NCBI RefSeq assembly: GCF_900182575.1
Contig: NZ_FXSZ01000007.1
Span: forward strand, 62,001-126,000
Length of the DNA stretch: 64,000 nt
Direction: 5' to 3'
Origin: Solitalea koreensis
Lineage (GTDB): Bacteria > Bacteroidota > Bacteroidia > Sphingobacteriales > Sphingobacteriaceae
This document shows, piece by piece, positions 18,546 to 27,006 of the stretch. The notes beneath the pieces are model-generated. The model saw only the letters and a list, made by a program, of their open reading frames with translations. It ran no database searches and was not told where the DNA came from. Positions within the stretch are counted from its first letter, which is position 1, and each line of letters opens with the position of its first letter. Made by a program: the position numbers and the translations under genes.

Positions 18546-21215
18546 ATGAAGAAATCTAAGCTTGCTGTAAAATGCATTTTACCAGTCCTGCTCTTGACAG
18601 TATCATTACAGGCTTCGTCGCAAGCCTGGCCTAAATCTCCGATACCAGTACCTTCAGCGCCTTCTAGTTTACTGCCAGGAAAAAAAGCACCTGCAGTAAC
18701 CGATATATGGGTGGTATTTAAAACCCATTGCGATCTGGGTTTTACCATGTCGGCAAGTGAAGTATTTAAGAAATATCGAGAAGACATGATGGACAACGCC
18801 ATCCGGATGATTGAGGCCGACCGGTTAAAGCCAGCAGAGGAACGGTTTAAATGGACCATTGCGGGCTGGCCGATGGCGGGAGCGATATTAGGTCCTCTGC
18901 AAACGCCTGAGCGACGCGCTAAAATAGAACAGGCCCTCCGCGAAGGTTCTATCGCGGTGCATGGTTTACCTTGTACAATGGAGTCCGATGCTTTTGAGTT
19001 GGAAGATTACGTGCGGGGACTGAACTTTTCTTCCAGTTTAGCACGCCAATACGGGCAACCCTTGCCCATAGCAGCGAAAATGACTGATGTGCCGGCACAT
19101 AGTTGGTTATTACCAACCCTTTTAAATAATGCGGGCATTAAATTCCTGCAAATTGGAGCCAATTACTCTGACCGTCCTGTATTGTTACCTCAATTGTTCT
19201 GGTGGGTAGGGCCCGATGGGTCACGAATCCTTTGCAATTATACTGCTCAATATGGGTCTGATATTACTCCGCCTCGTAACTGGCCATCCAAAAACTACCT
19301 GGCAGTTATGATGACCCATGACAATGAAGGCCCGCCCTCTCCCAAAGAGGTGGACGCCGTAATAGCAAAGGTTGACAGCATGAAAGGAGTAAAGCTGCAT
19401 TTGGCTACCCTGGATGAATTTGCTAAGGCATTACTGGCCGAAAACCCCGACCTTCCGGTGATCAGGGGCGATATGGTGGACCCCTGGATACACGGCGTGA
19501 TGTCTATGCCTGTCGAAACCAAAATAGCCCGGAACATTCGGCCGTTGCAATCTGCAGTAGATGTATTAAACACGCAGCTGCAGTCGTGGGGTATACATAC
19601 TAGTCCGCTAGCCCCCTCTTTAGCCCAGTCATACGAAAATAGTCTGCTCTATGGAGAGCATACCTGGGGCGGTAATACGCCAGGCTGGGGCTTCTTTTCG
19701 ATGGATGGAAAAAACAGAGACACCGAAAGGTACCTGTATGGGGATGCATTCTTGGATGCCCGAAAAAATGGCTATTACCAGAAATTTGAAGCCAGCTTTG
19801 AAGACCATAAACGATACATCAAAATATCCGACAGCATTGTAACCGGGGCATTGTCAGACCGCCTAAGTGTCCTTGCCCAATCAGTAAAATCGATTGCCGG
19901 GGAGGTGGTTGTGTACAATCCATTGCCTTGGCCACGTTCAGGAATGGTAGTGATAGACGGCCGGCAAGTAATGGCTGATAATGTGCCGGCAAGTGGCTAT
20001 AAGACGATTTCCCTGCATCAGCCTGCAGCTGTTTCCAGAGTGGATGCCAATACAAACACACTGCAAACGCGCTACTTCAAAGTGCAGTTTGATTTGAAAC
20101 GCGGGGGGATTGCCTCTCTTATAGAGAAGTCAACCGGAAGGGATTGGGTAGATCAGCATCAACCTTATGCACTAGGTCAATATGTTCACGAGCAGTTCAG
20201 CCATGCTCAGACCGTGGATTATTACAATCGCTTTTGCACAAAGAACAATGCGGCCAATGGCACCTATAAACCCAATATGCCTGACAATGTTCCTTATTCT
20301 ATCAGTAGTGCTGATAATTGGACGCTCATGCATGCTCGATCATCGGTAGCCGATGTGGTCACACTCACTTCTACAAGTTTGCCTGCCGTTGCGCAATCGA
20401 TATCGATCAAATTTACTTTTCCGGCAGAGCAACCTTATGCCGAGGTGGAATGGAAGATAACGGGTAAAAAGCCCAGCACATTACCTGAGGGTGGCTGGCT
20501 TAGTTTTCCATTTAATGTAGCCAATCCTCAATACCTGGCAGGTCGTATTGGTGGCACTATGAACTTGGCTACCGACCAGATTACCGGCGGCAACAGGTAC
20601 CTGTACGGCATAAATACAGGTACGGCTATCACTGCTCGGGATCACACAGGTATGGGGCTTTGCGCTATCGATGCTCCTTTGCTTAGTTTCGGTGAGCCGG
20701 GTCTTTGGAAATACGATTATGATTATTTTCCAAAAAAACCAACAGTATTTGTGAACCTGTACAACAATATGTGGAATTGCAATTATCCTTTCTGGACAGA
20801 AGGGGCATGGAGCGAGAGAGTGCGCATTTGGGGCATAAAGCCGGACGAAAAATCTGCTGAAAACCTGGCTGTGAAATCATGGGAAGCAAGAGTACCACTT
20901 ATGGCCATTGCTGCAACCGGACAGGGAACAAAGCTACCATCACAACAATCAGGTATTTCCGTTTCTCGCAAAGGTGTACTGCTTACGGCATTTGGTACCG
21001 ATCCCGATGGAAATAAGGGAACCTTGCTGCGCTTATGGGAGCAGGCAGGAAAATCGGGTGAGGTTACGATTTCCTTGCCCGGATATCAGTATTTCACTAA
21101 AGCTACACCGGTAAACCTTAGAGGTGAAGTAAGTGGAAAGACAATACCTGTCAAAAACGAAAAATTTATTTGTGAGATTAAGGAGTTCGGGCCTGCAAGT
21201 TTTATTCTGGAATGA
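18546..21215 (+). CDS. GH38-like secreted enzyme (DUF5054-type), copy 3
   Basis: An 889-residue exported protein; signal peptide ends near LQASSQ (residue 26). It is the closest relative of copy 1: the mature N-terminus (SPIPVPSAPSSLLPGKKAPA) and the last 55 residues are nearly the same, and the 3' ends match closely even at DNA level. The presumed active-site residues are His61 and Asp63 (KTHCDLGFT) and Asp181 and His185 (MTDVPAHSW). MTHDNEGPP, DPWIHGVMSMP and YGEHTWGG are also kept. It is divergent from AraC regulator 2 and is followed 86 bp later by a six-hairpin protein gene. Function is inferred from the resemblance to GH38 zinc-dependent alpha-glycosidases and remains unproven. Confidence 0.75.
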   Translation: MKKSKLAVKCILPVLLLTVSLQASSQAWPKSPIPVPSAPSSLLPGKKAPAVTDIWVVFKTHCDLGFTMSASEVFKKYREDMMDNAIRMIEADRLKPAEERFKWTIAGWPMAGAILGPLQTPERRAKIEQALREGSIAVHGLPCTMESDAFELEDYVRGLNFSSSLARQYGQPLPIAAKMTDVPAHSWLLPTLLNNAGIKFLQIGANYSDRPVLLPQLFWWVGPDGSRILCNYTAQYGSDITPPRNWPSKNYLAVMMTHDNEGPPSPKEVDAVIAKVDSMKGVKLHLATLDEFAKALLAENPDLPVIRGDMVDPWIHGVMSMPVETKIARNIRPLQSAVDVLNTQLQSWGIHTSPLAPSLAQSYENSLLYGEHTWGGNTPGWGFFSMDGKNRDTERYLYGDAFLDARKNGYYQKFEASFEDHKRYIKISDSIVTGALSDRLSVLAQSVKSIAGEVVVYNPLPWPRSGMVVIDGRQVMADNVPASGYKTISLHQPAAVSRVDANTNTLQTRYFKVQFDLKRGGIASLIEKSTGRDWVDQHQPYALGQYVHEQFSHAQTVDYYNRFCTKNNAANGTYKPNMPDNVPYSISSADNWTLMHARSSVADVVTLTSTSLPAVAQSISIKFTFPAEQPYAEVEWKITGKKPSTLPEGGWLSFPFNVANPQYLAGRIGGTMNLATDQITGGNRYLYGINTGTAITARDHTGMGLCAIDAPLLSFGEPGLWKYDYDYFPKKPTVFVNLYNNMWNCNYPFWTEGAWSERVRIWGIKPDEKSAENLAVKSWEARVPLMAIAATGQGTKLPSQQSGISVSRKGVLLTAFGTDPDGNKGTLLRLWEQAGKSGEVTISLPGYQYFTKATPVNLRGEVSGKTIPVKNEKFICEIKEFGPASFILE

Positions 21216-21301
21216 TTGCGACTGTTTAAGGATATTACTTGAACGAGTATTGTATGCGTTTACTTTAACAATTTGGGTTACCAACTTTATAAAATTTAGT
21301 T

Positions 21302-23902
21302 ATGAAATACTTTCTTTTGGGATTAATTACATATGGATTGCTCATAAGTTATGATGGTTATGGGCAAGAGAAAAAGTCGACCTCCATGCTTGCTTCTGCT
21401 ACTGATGACGCAAAAAAAGAATGGAATTATTTGGCCAAATCAACTACGGTGATTGGCATGCCGTTTCAGTCAGATGTGACGCAGGTTACGTTTGACGGCG
21501 CTTTATTTACCAGGTATGCTGAGTTGTGCTTTTTTTGGGGCAAGAATAACAATCCCGTTTTCGCAAGGCAAAAAACCTTTTTCGATGGTTGGATACCCAT
21601 TGTGGAATACAGCTGGGAAGACGCAGGATTGAAATATGAACTGGAATATTTTGCTGATTATATTGATGAAGATGTAGCATCACCTGTTGTTAATTTTTCA
21701 AAGATTAAAGTCACCAATGTTGCGGCTCATGCTGCAACCGCAATGCTAAAGGCCGCGTTGAGGCATAATGGGGGAGATTACCGATATGAGAGCGATCCTT
21801 ATTCCTACAACGAGCCATTTTCTCCAGATTGGAATTATGAAATGACTTCAAATGCTGTAATTCGAAACAACTATTTCATCTATGGTTTTGAACAGGGTGC
21901 AAGCAGGCAATCAGTTCCAGGTGTAATTTATAAAAAAGCTTTTTCAGGCAGGCAATACCATATTACTAAAAGAGCTGAATGTTGCTTGGCTGTAAATGAA
22001 AAGTTGTTGCAGCCGGGGCAAACGGTTGAATGGGTATTTAAAATGCCACAGGTGCCGGTAGCCACTGCACAAACGGCTTTATTAAAAAAGATTAATCAGG
22101 CATCTTACAGTCTTCACAAGGCAAAAACTATTCGCTATTGGCAAGATTTGATGCAAAATGCCAGTCAGTTTAAGATACCGGAAGCCAGGGTGGAAAATGC
22201 TTATAAGGCGGGTGTTGTACACACTTTGTTGGCTACAAGAAACAGACAAGGGAAAAAATATCAGACAGATGGATTGCCTTACTCGGATTTTTTCTTGACT
22301 TCAGTACCAGAGATGACTCTGCTGTATTTGTCGGCCGGTATGCCACAGATACTAGAGGAATCCATCATTCCTGATGCTTTAAAGCAACAGCAGGAAAATG
22401 GGTTATACTTTGATCGTGCTGTTGCGCACGGAAAAATTATTCCGGCCACGCAGGGTCATATTTTGTACTCCATCGCAATGACAGCCCTTTATACCCGGGA
22501 TGCCGCTTTTGCCCAATCAATCTTTCCAAGTATAGCCAAAGGCATTGAATTTCTGCAAACTTCCATTGATAGTAGTCGATATGGGTTGTTGCCTCCGTGT
22601 TATGCGTATGACGCTGAAATGATAACAGGGCATTATAGTGGTCAAAACTTCTTTGCGTTGATGGGACTAAGGAGTTGTATTGGGGTAGCTCGATTACTGA
22701 ACAAAAAAGAGGATGAGATCAGGTGGACAACCTTGGCAAATAAGTACGAACAGAATATCTTAAAAGCCATTGATGCTTCTGCTAAAGATGGATATGTGCC
22801 AACAGGTTTGTACAATTACCTTACCGGGCAAAAAGCGCGCGAGGGATTTGATGAGTGTATGACGGATGCCGATTGGGAGAACATGATCTTAGCATACCCT
22901 ACCGAAATTTTGGCACCGACAGATAGTCGGGTGACCGCAACATTGAAACGGATTAGAAAAGATTATGCTGAAGGTATCATGACTTACCGCCATGGAATGT
23001 ATCTGCATCAATACATTACTTCCAACATGATACAGCAATACTTGGCTCAGGGTGATGGATTTACGGCTTTAAAGGATTTTTATCACCAGTTATTGCATAG
23101 TGGTTCTACGATGGAATGTTTTGAGAACCTGGTTAAGCCCTGGACCGATCGTCAGGTGGCCCAGGATTGCCCACCCCCTCATGCATGGGGAGGCAGCAAG
23201 CAGGCCCTTACCGTAAGAAATTTGCTTTTGATGGAAATAGGCGGGAAAAACGGGATGGAGTCAAAGAATCGGGAATTGTGGCTTTTTAATTGCCTGTCTC
23301 CTGAATGGGTGGGCATCGGTAAAAAGGTGGAAATGAAAAACGCCATTACCGAATTTGGTAAGATCACTGCAAGTTTTTCGGCAAATGCCCAGGGTGCGAA
23401 TTATTCTTTTAGTAATCAGTTTCACACCCAGCCTGCTTATTATCGGATACGTATTCCGTATTTTAAAAAACTGATCCGATTTTCATCAGATGCCAGTTGG
23501 CAGAAAAGAGAAGCTGATTGCATATTACTAAGTACGGATGCTACTAAATTGTCGGTGGTGTGGAATGATGATATAAGCGCTCATCTACACACAGTTGAAA
23601 ATGTGCTCATGGACTACAGAGGGGCAAACAAATTTAAAGGTGTTGAGAACGGGAAAGCAATCATTGAAGCCGGGAAACCATTTCTGTTGCCTGGTGAAAA
23701 ATCCAATGAGGTAAGACCGCTCAGCTTTGAGTTAATTAAGAACACCTTTTTGTACGAATACAACAGATTGGCAAAAGAAAAGGCAGCCAAAGGAGAATTA
23801 TTGCAAACAGTTGCGCCTCCCCTTATGCTGAATGCTTCACAACGTAAACAATTATTTGAGTCTGAATTTAAAACCGAAAAAAAAGAGCTTGCCAATGAAT
23901 AA
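21302..23902 (+). CDS. Secreted six-hairpin glycosidase-like protein
   Basis: An 866-residue protein with a signal peptide (MKYFLLGLITYGLLISYDGYGQ). The N-terminal ~270 residues form a beta-sandwich-like region (FFDGWIPIVEYSWEDAGLKYELEYF is its core, seen around residues 97-121); from ~290 to 640 the sequence is helical with repeated aromatic motifs as in (alpha/alpha)6 debranching-type glycosidases, for example DGLPYSDFFLTSVPEM and ATQGHILYSIAMTALY. A C-terminal beta region closes the protein. It resembles uncharacterised Bacteroidota proteins near polysaccharide loci; no family can be assigned with confidence. Its last 8 bases overlap the start of the kinase-etherase gene, so the two are translationally coupled, which suggests that the sugar it frees is handled by that fusion enzyme. 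Confidence 0.6.
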   Translation: MKYFLLGLITYGLLISYDGYGQEKKSTSMLASATDDAKKEWNYLAKSTTVIGMPFQSDVTQVTFDGALFTRYAELCFFWGKNNNPVFARQKTFFDGWIPIVEYSWEDAGLKYELEYFADYIDEDVASPVVNFSKIKVTNVAAHAATAMLKAALRHNGGDYRYESDPYSYNEPFSPDWNYEMTSNAVIRNNYFIYGFEQGASRQSVPGVIYKKAFSGRQYHITKRAECCLAVNEKLLQPGQTVEWVFKMPQVPVATAQTALLKKINQASYSLHKAKTIRYWQDLMQNASQFKIPEARVENAYKAGVVHTLLATRNRQGKKYQTDGLPYSDFFLTSVPEMTLLYLSAGMPQILEESIIPDALKQQQENGLYFDRAVAHGKIIPATQGHILYSIAMTALYTRDAAFAQSIFPSIAKGIEFLQTSIDSSRYGLLPPCYAYDAEMITGHYSGQNFFALMGLRSCIGVARLLNKKEDEIRWTTLANKYEQNILKAIDASAKDGYVPTGLYNYLTGQKAREGFDECMTDADWENMILAYPTEILAPTDSRVTATLKRIRKDYAEGIMTYRHGMYLHQYITSNMIQQYLAQGDGFTALKDFYHQLLHSGSTMECFENLVKPWTDRQVAQDCPPPHAWGGSKQALTVRNLLLMEIGGKNGMESKNRELWLFNCLSPEWVGIGKKVEMKNAITEFGKITASFSANAQGANYSFSNQFHTQPAYYRIRIPYFKKLIRFSSDASWQKREADCILLSTDATKLSVVWNDDISAHLHTVENVLMDYRGANKFKGVENGKAIIEAGKPFLLPGEKSNEVRPLSFELIKNTFLYEYNRLAKEKAAKGELLQTVAPPLMLNASQRKQLFESEFKTEKKELANE

Positions 23903-25643
23903 GTATTTATTAGCGATAGATATTGGCGATACCTGGATTAAGGCTGTGACTGCGCCTGTTGAAACATTTGAGGTATTTGCAAAAGAACAGATTTCGTTAA
24001 GTGCCTTGATGAATCGGATAGAAAAGGTGCCCTCTTTATTGTCGGAGCCAGCCGATTTTTTGAATGTTATAAAAACGTTAATTAGAAAATGTGAAATCCA
24101 ATACGGTGCAATAACGGGTATAGGGGTTTCTATAGCCGGGCTTGTTAACTATCATGGCACCAGGGTGGAAAGTACTACTTCAAAATTGTCCATTCTTAAG
24201 CGGGTAGATGTAAAAGGGGGGCTGGAGATGGAATTCGGCTGCCCGGTAGTATTGATCAATGATACTGACGCTGCCAGTATAGCCATAGCAGAATTAGGTT
24301 ATTTAAAAGGTGAACAAACTATCGGGGTGTTGTGCATAGGAACAAACCTTGGATTTTCTATTTGGAAAAATGGAAGACGATGGAGGCCTAATGGCAATTC
24401 TCCTTTATTAGGGGGCATTTATACACCTGATGGAACATACAATGAATTGGGCAGTGTCAGTAAATTGGAATCACTGCATGAATCGGGAAATCTGGCAACT
24501 GTTTTTTCTGATTCAGCTTATGAAACGGAAGTAAAGGCTTATTGGCAGCGATTGGCAGGAATCATCACGAGTGCCGCTGAAATTTATGCATTGGATAAAG
24601 TATGTATTTCAGGCGAGCTTTCAGAGTCAGTAGCGATAGCGAACTGCGATATAAAAAAGGAGCTCCTTTCACAAATAGGATTGCAATCAGGCGAGAACCA
24701 GGGATTGTTAAATATAGAAGTGATAGAAGAAGCTAATTTGGAATTGTTCGGTGCTCTTTCTTTAATTGCATACGAGAGAAAAGCAGCTACAGAAGTCATA
24801 AAACCAAGATATGAACAGTATACAACAGAATTACCTTATCAACCAAATGCGCAGTTGAATGAGTTGGAGGCAATAGAAGTTGTGCAGCTGTTAAATAAGG
24901 CTGAAGAGGAAGCAACCCGATTGATTGATCAGGAAATTGAGCAAATTGCTTATGTAGCCCACAAGGTATCCGATTCGCTGAAAAATGGCGGTCGACTTAT
25001 TTATGTTGGCGCAGGTTCAAGCGGGAGAATAGCAGCGCTTGATGCCGTTGAAATTCCTTGCACTTATGGTGCGGGTAAAGATCAGGTGATTGCAGTTATA
25101 GCGGGAGGCGTATCGGAAGCTGCTATTGATATTGAAAGTGGATTTGAAGAAGACGCCAGCAGTATGCCTGAATTATTATTGTTAAATATAACGCCAAAGG
25201 ATGTGGTGATCGGAATATCAGCCAGCGGGTCAGCTTATTATGTGTTATCAGGATTGCATTTTGCGCACCAACGCAAAGCATACACGGTGATGCTTCAACA
25301 GGAGTTGCCGCCGCTTCATCCTGACTACTGCCATCAAATCATCCCGTTACATTCAGGTGCAGAAGTAGTGGCGGGTTCTACAAGAATGAAAGCCGGTACA
25401 GCCACAAAAAAAATCCTGAATTTTATTTCAACCACTGGAATGATCTGCAATGGAAAAGTGCATGGTTCCTTTATGACTGATTTAAAATGTCTGAATAATA
25501 AATTGGTTTTAAGAGCCCAGGCTATTTTAAAAAATCTTTATCAGTTGTCTGATGAAGAGAGTCGGCAACTCTTGCAGCATTATGATTATAATCTGGGAGA
25601 AGCCTGCAGGCAGATGAATGGGGTTCGTAATGCTAGGTATTAA
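23895..25643 (+). CDS. ROK-type sugar kinase fused to MurQ-like SIS etherase
   Basis: A 582-residue cytoplasmic fusion. The start at 23895 is chosen because it places the kinase P-loop motif LAIDIGDTWIKAV at the N-terminus and overlaps the previous stop; an upstream start at 23832 would add an unrelated extension. Residues 1-300 are a ROK-like ASKHA kinase with candidate catalytic Asp123 (LINDTDAAS); the CxCGxxGC zinc motif usual in ROK proteins is absent. Residues ~320-582 match N-acetylmuramic acid 6-phosphate etherase (MurQ): VGAGSSGRIAALDAVEIP (371-388, with Glu386 as candidate catalytic residue), VIAGGVSEAA, GISASGSAYYVLSG and AGSTRMKAGTATKKILNF. Joined, the two halves could phosphorylate a sugar and then cleave a lactyl-type ether or rearrange it. 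MurNAc salvage is the textbook role; a role on a glycan sugar in this cluster is possible. Confidence 0.8.
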   Translation: MNKYLLAIDIGDTWIKAVTAPVETFEVFAKEQISLSALMNRIEKVPSLLSEPADFLNVIKTLIRKCEIQYGAITGIGVSIAGLVNYHGTRVESTTSKLSILKRVDVKGGLEMEFGCPVVLINDTDAASIAIAELGYLKGEQTIGVLCIGTNLGFSIWKNGRRWRPNGNSPLLGGIYTPDGTYNELGSVSKLESLHESGNLATVFSDSAYETEVKAYWQRLAGIITSAAEIYALDKVCISGELSESVAIANCDIKKELLSQIGLQSGENQGLLNIEVIEEANLELFGALSLIAYERKAATEVIKPRYEQYTTELPYQPNAQLNELEAIEVVQLLNKAEEEATRLIDQEIEQIAYVAHKVSDSLKNGGRLIYVGAGSSGRIAALDAVEIPCTYGAGKDQVIAVIAGGVSEAAIDIESGFEEDASSMPELLLLNITPKDVVIGISASGSAYYVLSGLHFAHQRKAYTVMLQQELPPLHPDYCHQIIPLHSGAEVVAGSTRMKAGTATKKILNFISTTGMICNGKVHGSFMTDLKCLNNKLVLRAQAILKNLYQLSDEESRQLLQHYDYNLGEACRQMNGVRNARY

Positions 25644-25800
25644 GTTACCTAGCTCATTCGGATTTGTAACCCAAATGTTATAACCGAGGATCGGTTTTTT
25701 ACTTAACATAATTCGTATGCACTACCTACGCTTTATCCCCTTAATATCTTCCTCTATGACCGCTCCTGAAATACTGGATAAACTATACAATGGATGCTTT

Positions 25801-25844
25801 AAATACAAAACCGTCGCTTGGTTCCAGGCGGTGGTTTTGTATTT
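25801..25844. terminator. Bidirectional terminator between kinase-etherase and AraC 3
   Basis: A 17-bp stem (AAATACAAAACCGTCGC with GCGGTGGTTTTGTATTT, two G-U pairs) with a 10-nt loop lies between two convergent genes. The A- and T-rich outer stem makes it usable on both strands. Confidence 0.8.
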
Positions 25845-25871
25845 ATAGTTATTATCTAGTTGGGAAGTTTC

Positions 25872-26738
25872 TTAGGCGCTTGCTTTATATTGGTTTGCAA
25901 AATCCCTGGGAGAAAGACCTTTGACTTCTTTAAAATGCTTATGGAAATTAGACAGGTTATTATATCCGCTATGGTAGCAGGCTTCTGTTACATTGTGTTT
26001 GCCTTCGAGTAAGAGCTTGGCCGCATGGCTAATTCGTATTTCCTTTAAAAAATTAATTAGGGTACGGTTGGTATTTGCTTTAAAAAAGCGACAAAAAGCG
26101 GTTGGGGTCATAGGAACAAGATTCGCAACTTCCTGTAAGGAGATTTCTTTTGTAAAGTTTTGAAAGATGTATTCGAATACCTTGTTGATTTTTAGTTTTT
26201 CATCTGCCCCCTCAGTGACGTTGTAATATGGGGAAGATAAGATTTGATATGAATTGTCTACGGATAGTAAGTCGAGCAATTGCAGCATGAGGGAAATTCT
26301 TAATAAACCTTTGGCTAATAACATATCCTGCATAATTTTTTTGGCATTGCTTACCGTGGATCCATTAAATAAAACTCCTTTTGAAGCTTTGATAAATAAT
26401 TCATTAAGGGGGGTGGCTTCCGGTCGTTGGAGAAAGGGTTTCCCTAAAAAATCAGGGGCGAAATGTATGGTTGTGATCTGAGGTTGAATCGACGGATCCT
26501 GTTGATGATAATAGTGATAGCAATGAGGGAGGTAGCTGCCCATTAATACCAATTGCGTGCCTTCAAAATCCTGAATATTATCCCCAATAAAATGTTTTCC
26601 GATGCAATTTTCTGTCAGGGCAATTTCAAAACTGGCATGTGCTCTTAATAGATCGTAACGTTTAATTTCCGGCGTATAAATATTAATTGAGAAGGATTGT
26701 TCTGACGGTAGGGTGAAATTTTCATAGAAATACTTCAT
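25872..26738 (-). CDS. AraC-family transcriptional regulator 3
   Basis: A 288-residue paralogue of regulators 1 and 2. The start at 26738 is preferred over 26744 because it aligns with MKYFYENFSF of regulator 2. The sensing half contains LVLMGSYLPHCYHYYH and HFIGDNIQDFEG; the DNA-binding half contains SLQEVANLVPMTPTAFCRFF and HSGYNNLSNFHKHFKEVKG. It is divergent from SusC 1 at 27007, so the likely target is the SusC/SusD operon to its right. A well-formed TTG-N19-TAGCTTTG promoter lies upstream. Confidence 0.93.
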   Translation of the reverse strand: MKYFYENFTLPSEQSFSINIYTPEIKRYDLLRAHASFEIALTENCIGKHFIGDNIQDFEGTQLVLMGSYLPHCYHYYHQQDPSIQPQITTIHFAPDFLGKPFLQRPEATPLNELFIKASKGVLFNGSTVSNAKKIMQDMLLAKGLLRISLMLQLLDLLSVDNSYQILSSPYYNVTEGADEKLKINKVFEYIFQNFTKEISLQEVANLVPMTPTAFCRFFKANTNRTLINFLKEIRISHAAKLLLEGKHNVTEACYHSGYNNLSNFHKHFKEVKGLSPRDFANQYKASA

Positions 26739-26793
26739 ATACAAATAAATTTTAAGTTTTTGATTTAGTTAGGCTTGTGCAGTGCACTAAAAG

Positions 26794-26823
26794 CAAAGCT
26801 AAAAGATGATTTGATTTTTGCAA
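26794..26823 (-). promoter_or_regulatory. Bacteroidota promoter of AraC regulator 3
   Basis: On the minus strand: TTG, 19 bases, TAGCTTTG, a full match to TTG-N19..21-TAnnTTTG. The spacer (CAAAAATCAAATCATCTTT) differs only slightly from that of regulator 2 (CAAAATTGAAATCAGCTGT), so the two promoters came from one duplication and may be bound by the same regulator. The rest of the 268-bp divergent gap shows no other clear site. Confidence 0.78.
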
Positions 26824-27006
26824 CTGAAATCAAAATTATTGGAATGATGGCGGCGTTGTAATTGAAATTTTATTTGGCAAAAGGCGGTTTTGTAGCTGAA
26901 AAGTGGAGTTGAATAGGAAAAATAACACACTAAATAGTTAGGATAATGGTCGTCATTTCGATGGGCAGTCAGGATATTGGGGTTTCATCAAAACTAATTA
27001 ATAACT

